The translations under genes were made by a program, and so were the position numbers. Source: an uncultured Prevotella sp. (lineage in GTDB: Bacteria; Bacteroidota; Bacteroidia; Bacteroidales; Bacteroidaceae). From it: DNA of 28,684 nucleotides. Below the pieces are notes generated by a model. The model did not search any database, was not told the origin of the DNA, and worked only from the letters and a program-made list of their open reading frames with translations. Positions 1-6,369 of the stretch are shown one piece after another. Each line of letters begins with the position of its first letter. Position 1 is the first letter of the stretch. The stretch is from positions 1-28,684 of the forward strand of contig CALEKA010000108.1 in the NCBI GenBank assembly GCA_937898715.1, read 5' to 3'.

Positions 1-55
1 TATTAGGGCTTACTCGGGACTTGCACCCGTTAGATAATGCTCATGCCGAGCGTAC
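1..55 (-). ncRNA. 5' end of a bacterial group II intron (partial, runs off the left edge)
   Basis: Read on the minus strand, the sequence begins GTACGC, continues with GGCATGAGC, then ATCTAACGGGTGCAAGTCCC. This matches the usual opening of bacterial group II introns (a GUGCG-like start, an AGCAUGGG-like segment, then GGGUGAAAGUCCC or GGGUGCAAGUCCC). It starts within about six bases of the 3' side of a terminator hairpin that lies beyond a tRNA gene. Class C group II introns are known to insert just downstream of such hairpins. Only the first 55 bases are in the window, so the reverse transcriptase and domain V cannot be seen. The start GUACG instead of GUGCG is a mild departure. A degenerate tRNA T-arm is the alternative reading, but no acceptor partner is present. 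Confidence 0.5.
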
Positions 56-60
56 CAACA

Positions 61-99
61 AAAGCGGACGCCCCCCCTTTCACAGGAGACATCCGCTTT
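61..99 (-). terminator. Terminator hairpin downstream of the tRNA-Leu fragment
   Basis: AAAGCGGA (61-68) pairs with TCCGCTTT (92-99) around a C-rich loop. On the minus strand the stem is followed by a short T tract (CTTTTGTTG). It sits 8 bases past the 3' end of the tRNA fragment, as expected for a tRNA terminator, and directly precedes the group II intron start. Confidence 0.6.
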
Positions 100-106
100 C
101 AATATG

Positions 107-157
107 TGACCTCGCAGGGATTCAAACCCTGGACCTTCAGAACCGGAATCTCTTAAG
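107..157 (-). tRNA. tRNA-Leu(UAA) 3' part, truncated; putative phage attachment site
   Basis: On the minus strand the sequence shows an anticodon loop CTTAAGA (anticodon UAA), a 3' anticodon strand GATTC, a variable region of about 14 nt that suits a class II tRNA such as Leu, a T-arm CAGGG-TTTGAAT-CCCTG (115-131), and a 3' acceptor strand CGAGGTC with discriminator A. Neither the 5' anticodon strand (GAATC) nor the 5' acceptor strand (GACCTCG) is found beyond position 157. The homology therefore ends exactly at the anticodon loop, a common crossover point for tyrosine-recombinase phages that use tRNA genes. Inference: this is the displaced tRNA end at one prophage junction, with a complete tRNA-Leu expected at the other end. 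Confidence 0.7.
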
Positions 158-285
158 ATAAGGGATAAAATGATTGGAGAATCATGATGTTAGAACATCA
201 TATTACTGAGAGAAACATTCAATTGGAAAACAATTGGAAAACTAATCTGTATTAATTCTATATTAGTCTTACAAATACTCTATTA

Positions 286-343
286 TATACCCCTATGGCC
301 TCTTTATCTCACAAAAAACGGATAAAGAGGCTATAAGGGTATA
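286..343. terminator. Long imperfect hairpin, probable bidirectional terminator
   Basis: GCCTCTTTATC (299-309) pairs with GATAAAGAGGC (321-331), and the outer flanks TATACCC(C)TAT and ATAAGGGTATA lengthen the stem to more than 20 bp around an A-rich loop. It lies between the attachment site and the left operator copy, where it would isolate the phage control region from host transcription. It could also be a protein-binding site for integration. The rest of 158-347 is AT-rich and shows no gene. Confidence 0.55.
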
Positions 344-347
344 TTTT

Positions 348-370
348 ACATAATACCTATTAGGTTACTT
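348..370. promoter_or_regulatory. Left copy of a 23-bp inverted repeat flanking the repressor gene (operator-like)
   Basis: This is an exact reverse complement of 929-951. Its centre, ACCTATTAGGT, is itself an odd palindrome, as expected of an operator bound by a dimer. It lies left of the promoter/direct-repeat region of the repressor gene. The paired arrangement around one gene suggests either two operators or the ends of an invertible segment. Confidence 0.6.
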
Positions 371-419
371 TTGTACTCGTAAAGACTTTACGCGATAGCA
401 ACGTAATGAATTACGCTTG

Positions 420-464
420 CAAACATAAGCAAAACGCAGAGATGATACAAACAAAACGCAGAGA
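420..464 (-). promoter_or_regulatory. Leftward promoter-like sequence with two 13-bp direct repeats
   Basis: CAAAACGCAGAGA occurs at 430-442 and again at 452-464, a 22-bp step (about two helical turns). On the minus strand TATGTTTG (427-420) matches the Bacteroidota -7 box TAnnTTTG, with a TTTG about 20 bp upstream. It would drive transcription away from the repressor gene, although no convincing leftward gene is present. The direct repeats could be regulator sites. No clear rightward promoter for the repressor was recognised. Confidence 0.4.
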
Positions 465-508
465 AATTGTGCGATCTGTGTTATTTTAAGGAATAAAAGA
501 ACAAAAAT

Positions 509-934
509 ATGGAAAGAAAAGGAATAATAGAACAGTTGATTGTGCGCTTTGCGCATGGTAATCAATCGGAATTCGCAAGGTTAATGGGCTGCCAATCTGG
601 AGTTGTATCTGGTTGGTTGCGCCGCAACACCTACGACCCCGAGCGAATTAAGCGTTCATTCCCTCAAGTAGATGGCAATTGGCTCCTCACTGGCGAGGGT
701 GAAATGCTACTTCCCGATGGAAAGAGCAATGTACAAGTCAACGGACACCACAACACCACGCAGGTCAATTCGTCTGGCAATATAGAAACGCCCTCCACAG
801 CCACTTTTGGGCACCCTGAAGATTCTCATTCATTAGAAGTTCTTCAGCGAGAGAATACACTCCTTAAGGACATAATCGCCGAGAAAGAACGCCTCATAAG
901 CGTGCTTCTCAATCGCGAACAAGGGACTAAGTAA
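509..934 (+). CDS. Helix-turn-helix repressor-like protein with C-terminal coiled coil
   Basis: A 141-residue protein. Residues about 18-40 form an XRE/CI-type helix-turn-helix (QSEFARLMGCQSGVVSGWLR), followed by VDGNWLLTGEGEML (54-67), a phrase common in Bacteroidales phage-type repressors. A polar linker (70-105) precedes a heptad-rich helix (about 108-137), likely for dimerisation or oligomerisation. There is no LexA-like peptidase domain, so any induction would need another route. The ATG at 509 follows an A-rich leader. The gene is enclosed by the 23-bp inverted repeat, and its stop overlaps the right copy. Inferred role: lysogeny control or regulation of the early genes. It is first in the rightward series. 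Confidence 0.75.
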   Translation: MERKGIIEQLIVRFAHGNQSEFARLMGCQSGVVSGWLRRNTYDPERIKRSFPQVDGNWLLTGEGEMLLPDGKSNVQVNGHHNTTQVNSSGNIETPSTATFGHPEDSHSLEVLQRENTLLKDIIAEKERLISVLLNREQGTK

Positions 935-951
935 CCTAATAGGTATTATGT
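929..951. promoter_or_regulatory. Right copy of the 23-bp inverted repeat (operator-like)
   Basis: An exact reverse complement of 348-370. The core AACCTAATAGGTATTAT overlaps the stop codon of the repressor-like gene and the start codon of the next gene (948). Binding here would block the downstream early genes. Confidence 0.6.
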
Positions 952-1184
952 TCCAAACGGAAAATGAGAAAAAGAGTTCACTTGTATGGCGCATAGATTT
1001 GCGGCTGACTATGAAGTGTATGAAGAAAGGCACGTATGTTGAGATCCCGAGGGAGGAGATTACGAGCCAGGCTGTTTCGATCGCGTGTAAGGCTTTCAAT
1101 GCGGGAAAAGGCGATGAGTCATATGTGTGGCATTGGGGGCTGAACGAGAGAGGACGGAAGGTGTACATAATTAAGAGGCTATGA
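948..1184 (+). CDS. Small hypothetical protein
   Basis: 78 residues, no family recognised. The first 20 residues are charged. The C-terminal half (KKGTYVEIPREEITSQAVSI to YIIKRL) looks like a compact alpha/beta fold with no signal peptide or membrane segment. The ATG at 948 lies inside the right operator copy. An alternative start is the ATG at 1011 (MKCMKKGTYV), which would place the operator fully upstream. It begins 13 bases after the repressor stop, so translation of the two genes may be linked. Confidence 0.55.
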   Translation: MFQTENEKKSSLVWRIDLRLTMKCMKKGTYVEIPREEITSQAVSIACKAFNAGKGDESYVWHWGLNERGRKVYIIKRL

Positions 1185-1186
1185 GG

Positions 1187-1315
1187 CTATGAGTTTGATG
1201 AGTTGATGAGTTGATGAGTTGATGAGTTGATGAGTTGAGTGAGTTGAGGAGTCGAGGAGTCGAGGAGTTTAATGAGTTTAATGAGGTTAATGAGGTTAAT
1301 GAGGTTAATGAGGTT
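1187..1315 (+). repeat. Short tandem repeats (8-bp GATGAGTT, 10-bp GAGTCGAG, 9-bp GAGGTTAAT)
   Basis: About five GATGAGTT units are followed by GAGGAGTC units and then GAGTTTAAT / GAGGTTAAT 9-mers, ending at the ATG at 1316. The same GAGTTTAAT family recurs in most later intergenic gaps. Here the 9-mers happen to stay open in the frame of the next gene, which makes that gene look 27 codons longer than it probably is. Confidence 0.8.
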
Positions 1316-1681
1316 ATGAGTTTAGAAGGTGATTTACCTCAGAGGTATATCGTTGGCTTGAAGGCGAGCGATGTGAAGAGGCTTGTGATGGAGGCTGTGA
1401 GCCTTGGTGTGATGCAGGCTGTTAAGGCTTATGAGCCGGCGGCTGACTGGGTGAGGAAGAAGGACTTGCTCGAATGGCTGAAGATTGTGGGCGCTGACTA
1501 TAGCGACTTCAGGAGGCTTGAGAAGGCTGGGCTCGTGAGGTGTAAGCGTTCGGGCGATAGCGAGAGATCTCCTATTGTTTACTCTAAGGTGGACGTGATG
1601 GAGGCTTTCTTGACGCGTAAGCTTTGTGCTACGATTTTTTCGAGCGCGAGGGATGAATTGGCGCAAATTGGCGATAAATGA
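1316..1681 (+). CDS. Excisionase/MerR-like winged-helix DNA-binding protein
   Basis: 121 residues from ATG 1316. The C-terminal half has WVRKKDLLEWLKIVGADYSD, then RRLEKAGLVRCKR and PIVYSKVDVMEAFL. This is the helix-turn-helix plus wing plus 'Y-S-x-x-D-V' pattern of Bacteroidota excisionase-family / HTH_17 proteins. Probable roles are recombination directionality factor or early transcription regulator. An in-frame ATG at 1235 would add a NEF/NEV repeat segment encoded by the tandem repeats, so the later start is preferred. It lies between the repressor and replication genes, where an excisionase or early regulator is common. Confidence 0.6.
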   Translation: MSLEGDLPQRYIVGLKASDVKRLVMEAVSLGVMQAVKAYEPAADWVRKKDLLEWLKIVGADYSDFRRLEKAGLVRCKRSGDSERSPIVYSKVDVMEAFLTRKLCATIFSSARDELAQIGDK

Positions 1682-1703
1682 TTTTTAAAGACTGTATAAG
1701 ATT

Positions 1704-1928
1704 ATGGATGCGACTATGATTAAGAATGCTCTTAAGGTGGCTAAATGGGCTGCTGTAGGTGTGGTCTTGGTGATCATGTTTGGGCTGGCTGGTCAGAGTG
1801 ACTATGAGGATGCGGTGCTTCAGGAGATGAAGAACTGCGGTGCTTACTCGGAACTGAGCGAGGCTCACCCTGACTGGTCTGAGGATGAGATGATCAAGGC
1901 TTACGAGGCTCAGAGGGACGCTCAATAG
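1704..1928 (+). CDS. Small single-pass membrane protein
   Basis: 74 residues. A short basic N-terminus (MDATMIKNALKVAKW) is followed by one hydrophobic helix (about 16-31, AAVGVVLVIMFGLAG) and an acidic, soluble C-terminus of about 42 residues. That gives a predicted N-in topology with the acidic part outside. No family was recognised. It starts 22 bases after the DNA-binding gene and precedes the primase gene, so it is probably expressed with the early genes. Confidence 0.6.
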   Translation: MDATMIKNALKVAKWAAVGVVLVIMFGLAGQSDYEDAVLQEMKNCGAYSELSEAHPDWSEDEMIKAYEAQRDAQ

Positions 1929-2027
1929 GTGAGGTTCTCTCGAGAAAACGCGCAGAGGTTCTCTTGCGAATACACACTACACACACAACGAAGAAGAATA
2001 CACACACATTAAAAGTAGAATAGGAAT

Positions 2028-5000
2028 ATGATTAATCAAGAGACGATAGACCGTGTGCAGCGTGCTGCCGACATTGTGGAGGTGGTACGGGAATCGTGTC
2101 CGGACTTGAAGAATGCTGGGCAGGACTGGGTATGTTGTTGCCCGTTTCATGGTGAGCGGACTCCGAGCTTTCACGTGAATCAGGTGCGCCAGACGTGGCA
2201 TTGCTTTGGTCAGTGTCAGGATGGTGGCGACGTGATTGCCTTTGTGATGAAGCGTGATGGTAAGACTTTCCCGGAGGCTGTGAAGGCTCTTGCTGCGAGG
2301 TATGGCATAGAGGTGGATGAGGAGGCTGAAGACGAGGATGATCGCCAGAAGCGCCTGCGCCGCGAGGCTATGGTTGGGCTGAATGAGAGGGTGGCTGATA
2401 TGTATCGGTCGCTGCTCATGGCGGAGACGGATGCTTCGCGCTCGGCTCTGCAGTATGCTGTGCAGAGGTGGGGCTTCGACTATGTGAGGGAGGCTGGCAT
2501 TGGCTATGCTCCCGAGGCATGGGATACGCTTGCCGGGTGGGCTCGCCGCATGGGTGAGAGTCAAGAGTTGCTCATCGACCTGGGGCTGCTGAAGCGGAAT
2601 GAGGAGAAGGGCCGGATCTACGACTTTATGCGTGGTCGGCTGGTGATCCCTATCCGCGACCGTCAGGGCAAGACGATAGGCTTCACTGCTCGCGACTTGA
2701 CTGAGGGCAGTACGCAGGCTAAGTATGTCAACTCTATGGAGAGTGAGGTGTACCATAAGGGTGAGACGGTATTTGGCATGAATGAGGCTTGGTCTCAGGC
2801 GGGGAAGGAGGGTAGGCTTTACTTGGTGGAGGGTGCGCCAGATGCGATGAAGATGCACTCTGTGGGCATCAATAATGTGGTAGCTACGCTTGGTGGCAAT
2901 TGGACTAAGGATCAGCTGCTCTCTCTGAAGAGGCTTTCGGAGAATGTGTGCTTCATCAATGATGCCGATCCTGTGCCGCAGGGTGAGCGCTATGGTACGG
3001 GCATTAAGTATGTGCTGCGGAATGGTGAGATGGCTATGCGCTTGGGACTGAATGTGACTGTGAGGGAGCTTCCCTGCAAGGAGGGTAACCTTAAGCAGGA
3101 TCCGGGCGACTTCTTCCAGACGAAGGCTCGCATCAATGAGCTTCGTGAGGAGGACTTCGTGCTGTGGGCTGCGCAGAAGATTGTGGACAAGGATGCTCCG
3201 ACGGATCGGCAGAGCGCGCAGCTGAAGCAGGTGGCTACGATTGCTTCGTACATTCAGGACGATACGCTTCTGGAGATGATGATCGATGGTCTGAACAAGG
3301 TGCGCAGGGGCAAGGAGTTCTGGCGCTCGCTGATTCAGAAGGCTCGCTGGGATCGGGAGAAGGATCAGAAGAAGCGCTCTGGTGAGATTGATCTGCGCGA
3401 ATATGGCTTCTACAAGGAGGGTGGTGGCTATTGGGGTCAGACCGACAAGGGTAATGACTTCCAATGGTCGAACTTCACGCTTCGCCCTGTGTTCCACATC
3501 AAGGATGCTGAAGCGCCGAAGCGTATCTTCTACATTAAGAATAATCGTGGACAGGAGGATGTGCTCGAGATGCAGATTGAGGACCTTGTGAGCCTCACTC
3601 GCTTTCGCCAGGCGCTTGAGAGCATTGGCAACTATATGTGGATGGCTGGCGATAGGGAACTGATGAAGCTTAAGACTTACCTGTACGAGCAGACGGAGAC
3701 GTCGTCTCTGATTAAGCAGATGGGCTGGAATGCTGCGGGCTTCTATGCTTGGGGCAATGGTATATGGCAGGATGGTCAGTTCCATAAGGCCGATGAGTTT
3801 GGCGTGTGCCGCTTGGCTGGTGGTCAGAATTGGTACATACCGGCTGCTTCGAAGCTTCACCGCGATGACAAGAAGAAGTATGAGCGTGAGCGTAAGTTTA
3901 TCCACCAGACGCTCCAGAACGTGCCCCTGCGCCGATACCTTGAGGACTTTATCATGGTGTATGGCAACAATGGCATCGTAGGTCTGTGCTACTGGCTTGC
4001 TTCGCTCTTTCGAGATGTGGTGACGGATGGCACGCGTTCGTTCCCCATACTGAATCTATTTGGTCCGAAGGGCTCGGGCAAGACTGAGCTGGGTGCTGCT
4101 CTGATGGCTTTCTTCATCAGCGACAATAAGGCGCCCAACCTTCGCAACTCTACTGCTACTGCCTTGAACGATGATGTGGCTTTTGCTTCGAATGCGCTTG
4201 TCCACTTGGATGAGTATAAGAACGATATTCGCCCCGACAAGATAGAATTCCTGAAGGGCTTGTACGATGGTGTGGGCAGGGTGAAGATGAGTGGTGCTGC
4301 CTTTGATGCTCGCATCATGACGAGCGTGAAGAGTGGTGTGATCATGAGTGGGCAGGAGATGCCTACTGCCGATCCTGCTCTGTTCTCTCGCTGTGTGTTT
4401 CTCTCCTTTCCTCGCTCTGAGTTTTCAGCCGAGGAGGTGCGCAGGTTTGGTGCATTGAGGGAGAAGCAGAAGTTTGGGCTTTCCTTCCTCACGCTTCAGG
4501 TGCTTCAACACCGCAAGTACTTCGAAGCTCACTTCATGGAGACTTACTCTGAGGTGCGCTCCGAGGTGGACCGTGAGACGGACTATGCTCGGCTTGATAC
4601 GCGTATTGTAGAGAATTGGTGTAAGATTCTCTCCGCGATGCGTGTGCTTCAAGCGAAGATAGATCTCCCTTTCTCCTATGAGGAAGTGAAAGGTCTATGC
4701 ATCACGGGGCTGAAGACGCAATGTGACATTCTCTCTACGGGCAATGAGCTTGCTACCTTCTGGAGCGCTGTGGCGTTTCTCAAGAGCACAGGTGAGATAT
4801 TCTCAACTGCCGACTATAGGATCACTACCACGAAGACGCTCCGCACCGTTCGCCGTGACTACGACTTTGAGCAGCCTACTCGCTTGCTCTTGCTCAACAA
4901 GAGCCGCGTGTTCTCGCTCTATAAGCGTGCTTGCCTTCAGACAGGCGAGAGTGCTCTGCCTGAAGATTCGCTTAAGATCTATCTGGAGAATTCTGACTAC

Positions 5001-5189
5001 TACTTAGGTACTGCCCGCTCGGTTCGCTTCAAGCAGATCATCAAGGGCATCAAGCAGGTGACGGTGACCAATGATGGGCGCACTCGTGACAAGGAGCAGG
5101 TGCTCCATGCGATGGTGTTTCGCTACGACCGCATAGCTGAGCGCTACGGCATTGACTTGGAGGATCAATTGGGTGAGATTGTGCAGTAG
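2028..5189 (+). CDS. Primase-helicase fusion (CHC2 zinc finger, Toprim, P-loop ATPase)
   Basis: 1053 residues. It would make primers and unwind DNA at the phage fork. The N-terminus is a DnaG-type zinc finger: C38-P-F-H41, then C59 and C63 (HCFGQCQDGGD), with one residue more between the last cysteines than the usual C-x2-C. A Toprim domain follows, with VEGAPDAMK near residue 267 and INDADP near 310. After a linker comes a P-loop ATPase: Walker A GPKGSGKT at 679-686, Walker B HLDEYKND with D728/E729, and a sensor-like TSVKSGVIMSGQE segment (about 766-778). The last 200 residues resemble no domain I can name. Codons are G/T-rich, unlike the C-rich late genes. It is the only replication enzyme in view, so origin recognition may rely on host or unseen proteins. 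Confidence 0.9.
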   Translation: MINQETIDRVQRAADIVEVVRESCPDLKNAGQDWVCCCPFHGERTPSFHVNQVRQTWHCFGQCQDGGDVIAFVMKRDGKTFPEAVKALAARYGIEVDEEAEDEDDRQKRLRREAMVGLNERVADMYRSLLMAETDASRSALQYAVQRWGFDYVREAGIGYAPEAWDTLAGWARRMGESQELLIDLGLLKRNEEKGRIYDFMRGRLVIPIRDRQGKTIGFTARDLTEGSTQAKYVNSMESEVYHKGETVFGMNEAWSQAGKEGRLYLVEGAPDAMKMHSVGINNVVATLGGNWTKDQLLSLKRLSENVCFINDADPVPQGERYGTGIKYVLRNGEMAMRLGLNVTVRELPCKEGNLKQDPGDFFQTKARINELREEDFVLWAAQKIVDKDAPTDRQSAQLKQVATIASYIQDDTLLEMMIDGLNKVRRGKEFWRSLIQKARWDREKDQKKRSGEIDLREYGFYKEGGGYWGQTDKGNDFQWSNFTLRPVFHIKDAEAPKRIFYIKNNRGQEDVLEMQIEDLVSLTRFRQALESIGNYMWMAGDRELMKLKTYLYEQTETSSLIKQMGWNAAGFYAWGNGIWQDGQFHKADEFGVCRLAGGQNWYIPAASKLHRDDKKKYERERKFIHQTLQNVPLRRYLEDFIMVYGNNGIVGLCYWLASLFRDVVTDGTRSFPILNLFGPKGSGKTELGAALMAFFISDNKAPNLRNSTATALNDDVAFASNALVHLDEYKNDIRPDKIEFLKGLYDGVGRVKMSGAAFDARIMTSVKSGVIMSGQEMPTADPALFSRCVFLSFPRSEFSAEEVRRFGALREKQKFGLSFLTLQVLQHRKYFEAHFMETYSEVRSEVDRETDYARLDTRIVENWCKILSAMRVLQAKIDLPFSYEEVKGLCITGLKTQCDILSTGNELATFWSAVAFLKSTGEIFSTADYRITTTKTLRTVRRDYDFEQPTRLLLLNKSRVFSLYKRACLQTGESALPEDSLKIYLENSDYYLGTARSVRFKQIIKGIKQVTVTNDGRTRDKEQVLHAMVFRYDRIAERYGIDLEDQLGEIVQ

Positions 5190-5194
5190 AGCCT

Positions 5195-5287
5195 AATGAG
5201 TTTGGAGTTTTGAGGTTATGAGGTTATGAGGTTATAAAGGATGCTTCAGCCCGCCTGTAATACTTAATACTTTATACTTAATACTTA
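5195..5287 (+). repeat. Intergenic repeat cassette with TAATACT heptad array
   Basis: First full copy of the cassette seen throughout the late region: GAGTTT/GAGGTTAT units, the linker GATGCTTCAGCC, then a 29-bp array of three TAATACT units and one TTATACT unit (5258-5286). It ends 7 bases before the next ATG. Confidence 0.85.
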
Positions 5288-5293
5288 AATAAG

Positions 5294-5581
5294 ATGTTTG
5301 CGAATATGGAATTTACCCTACAGACTCCGAATGAGGAGTATACCGTGGAGGTGCAGTGCCTCCCGAAGTTTGAGCAGATGTGTGTGTCTACCGACTTTTT
5401 GCCGCAGGATCAGCCTGAATGGTTCTCTGCGATGGACCACCGTTTCTGCTTAAGATCTTTTGTCAAGATGAATGGTGGTAGGTGTGTGATGTACTACACT
5501 CACCCTTCTCCCTCAGACTATGCCAAGACGATGGCCGACTGTGAAGAGATATTCTGCGACAAGATCTCACTCCAACGTTAA
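5294..5581 (+). CDS. Hypothetical small protein
   Basis: 95 residues, family not recognised. It is rich in aromatic residues and cysteines (C23, C31, C50 and others), with alternating hydrophobic strands (FTLQTPNEEYTVEVQCL), suggesting a small beta-rich cytoplasmic protein. No signal peptide or membrane helix. The ATG at 5294 follows the heptad array directly; the ATG at 5306 is an alternative. It is the last gene of the G-rich early block and is followed by two hairpins that probably end transcription. Confidence 0.55.
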   Translation: MFANMEFTLQTPNEEYTVEVQCLPKFEQMCVSTDFLPQDQPEWFSAMDHRFCLRSFVKMNGGRCVMYYTHPSPSDYAKTMADCEEIFCDKISLQR

Positions 5582-5603
5582 TACCTACTTTCTATTCGTG
5601 TGT

Positions 5604-5625
5604 GTGCGCACGTAGTAGTGCGCGC
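5604..5625 (+). terminator. Hairpin after the 95-residue gene
   Basis: GCGCAC-GTAGTA-GTGCGC (5606-5623), extendable by a wobble pair and a G-C pair. It lies 25 bases after the stop codon. There is no strong T tract, so its terminator role is tentative. Confidence 0.4.
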
Positions 5626-5650
5626 ATGATATATTCTTAGTTGTGAACGG

Positions 5651-5685
5651 GTGGGGCCTGCTGTGAAGCCCGCTCCACTCCTTTT
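5651..5685 (+). terminator. Hairpin with T tract before the first tRNA-like module
   Basis: GTGGGGC pairs with GCC...CCAC around CTGCTGTGAA, with a short internal asymmetry, and is followed by CCTTTT. It immediately precedes the tRNA-like element at 5688 and may belong to that module rather than to the upstream gene. Confidence 0.4.
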
Positions 5686-5687
5686 AA

Positions 5688-5804
5688 GCCAGAGGCACGG
5701 AAGGTAAGGTTAGAAGACCGTGCGCGTGGTGGCTAAAGTACCGGGGGATTGAAGTAAGGTTTGCCCCGGGGAAACGGCACGAGGTTCGACTCCTCGCTCT
5801 GGCA
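5688..5804 (+). ncRNA. tRNA-like RNA 1 (non-canonical, 117 nt)
   Basis: GCCAGAG (5688-5694) pairs perfectly with CTCTGGC (5797-5803), followed by a discriminator-like A. A textbook T-arm, CGAGG-TTCGACT-CCTCG, sits just inside it. The middle is not a normal D-arm/anticodon arm. It folds into GCACGG...CCGTGC with a 17-nt loop and CCGGGG...CCCCGG with a 17-nt loop, and both loops contain TAAGGTT. No 5-bp anticodon stem with a 7-nt loop was found. It may be a tRNA mimic, a highly altered phage tRNA or a decayed gene. An amino-acid identity cannot be given. Confidence 0.5.
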
Positions 5805-5853
5805 CACATTGTTCTATATTCTATATTAGTTTTTGCTAATTTGCACAGCAGCC

Positions 5854-5880
5854 GCGTGAGAGTGCTCACGCACGCTTTTT
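5854..5880 (+). terminator. Hairpin GCGTGAG-AGTG-CTCACGC with T tract, copy 1
   Basis: A perfect 7-bp stem (5854-5860 with 5865-5871), then ACGCTTTTT. An identical 18-bp hairpin follows the second tRNA-like element (6092-6109), so it appears to be the shared 3' end of the module. Confidence 0.6.
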
Positions 5881-5947
5881 GCTAAGCGTTCTAATTGTTT
5901 ACTTTGTGTACATGCTTTCTTTTATCCGCTTTCGAAATGCTGTACAC

Positions 5948-5986
5948 TGGGCATTGGGTCGCGCCGTGAGGCTGCCGCTCTGCCCA
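5948..5986 (+). ncRNA. Structured leader of tRNA-like RNA 2
   Basis: TGGGCA (5948-5953) pairs with TGCCCA (5981-5986). The loop carries GCGCCGTGAGGC (5961-5972), which recurs exactly in the leader hairpin of module 3 (6156-6167), where the stem has a different sequence but is again paired. Confidence 0.45.
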
Positions 5987-5988
5987 CC

Positions 5989-6051
5989 GCCAGGCTCAGG
6001 TTAGGCTGGGGCCGCTGGATAGCGCGCGAGGTTCGACTCCTCGCCCTGGCA
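5989..6051 (+). ncRNA. tRNA-like RNA 2 (short, 63 nt)
   Basis: GCCAGG (5989-5994) pairs with CCTGGC (6045-6050), followed by a discriminator-like A. The T-arm GCGAGG-TTCGACT-CCTCGC has the same loop and nearly the same stem as RNA 1. Only about 26 nt lie between the 5' acceptor strand and the T-arm, including a small CGCT-GGAT-AGCG hairpin, so there is no room for normal D and anticodon arms. This makes a functional tRNA unlikely and a mimic or minimal tRNA-like structure more plausible. Confidence 0.45.
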
Positions 6052-6091
6052 CGCTTTACTGGTTTCATTTAAGAGATTCGCTTTCATGGTA

Positions 6092-6123
6092 GCGTGAGAG
6101 TGCTCACGCAAATGTGTGTTTTT
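6092..6123 (+). terminator. Hairpin GCGTGAG-AGTG-CTCACGC with T tract, copy 2
   Basis: An exact copy of the hairpin at 5854-5871, followed after 9 bases by a run of T (6119-6123). It lies 41 bases beyond the end of tRNA-like RNA 2. Confidence 0.6.
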
Positions 6124-6145
6124 ATTCCATTTCATGAGATTATTA

Positions 6146-6179
6146 GGCATGGTCCGCGCCGTGAGGCACTGGCCATGTC
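6146..6179 (+). ncRNA. Structured leader of tRNA-like RNA 3
   Basis: GGCATGG (6146-6152) pairs with CCATGTC (6173-6179) with one G-U pair. The loop holds GCGCCGTGAGGC (6156-6167), identical to the loop of the leader of RNA 2. The different stem sequence with the same pairing supports a real RNA structure. Confidence 0.45.
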
Positions 6180-6185
6180 GCCCAT

Positions 6186-6369
6186 GGGAAGCATAGGCAG
6201 CTAATCGGATAGGCTGCAAGGCTATACACGGCGAGCATCACAGCGAGTCGGGGCAAAAGATGAGTAATGATGTTTAGGTAGAATTAAGTTGTTAGTTTCC
6301 ATCCCCGCCCGCTGCTTGCCTTTACACGTGCCCATAGGACATTACATGGTTCGACTCCATGGCTTCCCG
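6186..6369 (+). ncRNA. tRNA-like RNA 3 (long, 184 nt)
   Basis: GGGAAGC (6186-6192) pairs perfectly with GCTTCCC (6362-6368). The T-arm is CATGG-TTCGACT-CCATG, with the same loop as RNAs 1 and 2 but a different, fully paired stem. A D-arm-like hairpin GCAGC-TAATCGGATAG-GCTGC (6198-6218) follows the 5' acceptor strand. The roughly 125 nt between it and the T-arm are unexplained. The acceptor and T-arm sequences differ from modules 1 and 2 yet remain paired. An interrupted tRNA or a tmRNA-like molecule is possible, but no anticodon arm or resume frame was recognised. Confidence 0.45.

Noticed and set aside
1977..3905. 642-codon open frame antisense to the primase-helicase gene
   Set aside because: It mirrors the codon bias of the real gene, is unusually rich in Leu, His, Arg and Ile with no domain, and the plus-strand frame has clear zinc finger and Toprim motifs.
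5688..6369. Three ordinary tRNA genes
   Set aside because: T-arms and acceptor pairs are present, but no 5-bp anticodon stem with a 7-nt loop could be found and the lengths (117, 63, 184 nt) are wrong, so they are reported as tRNA-like only.
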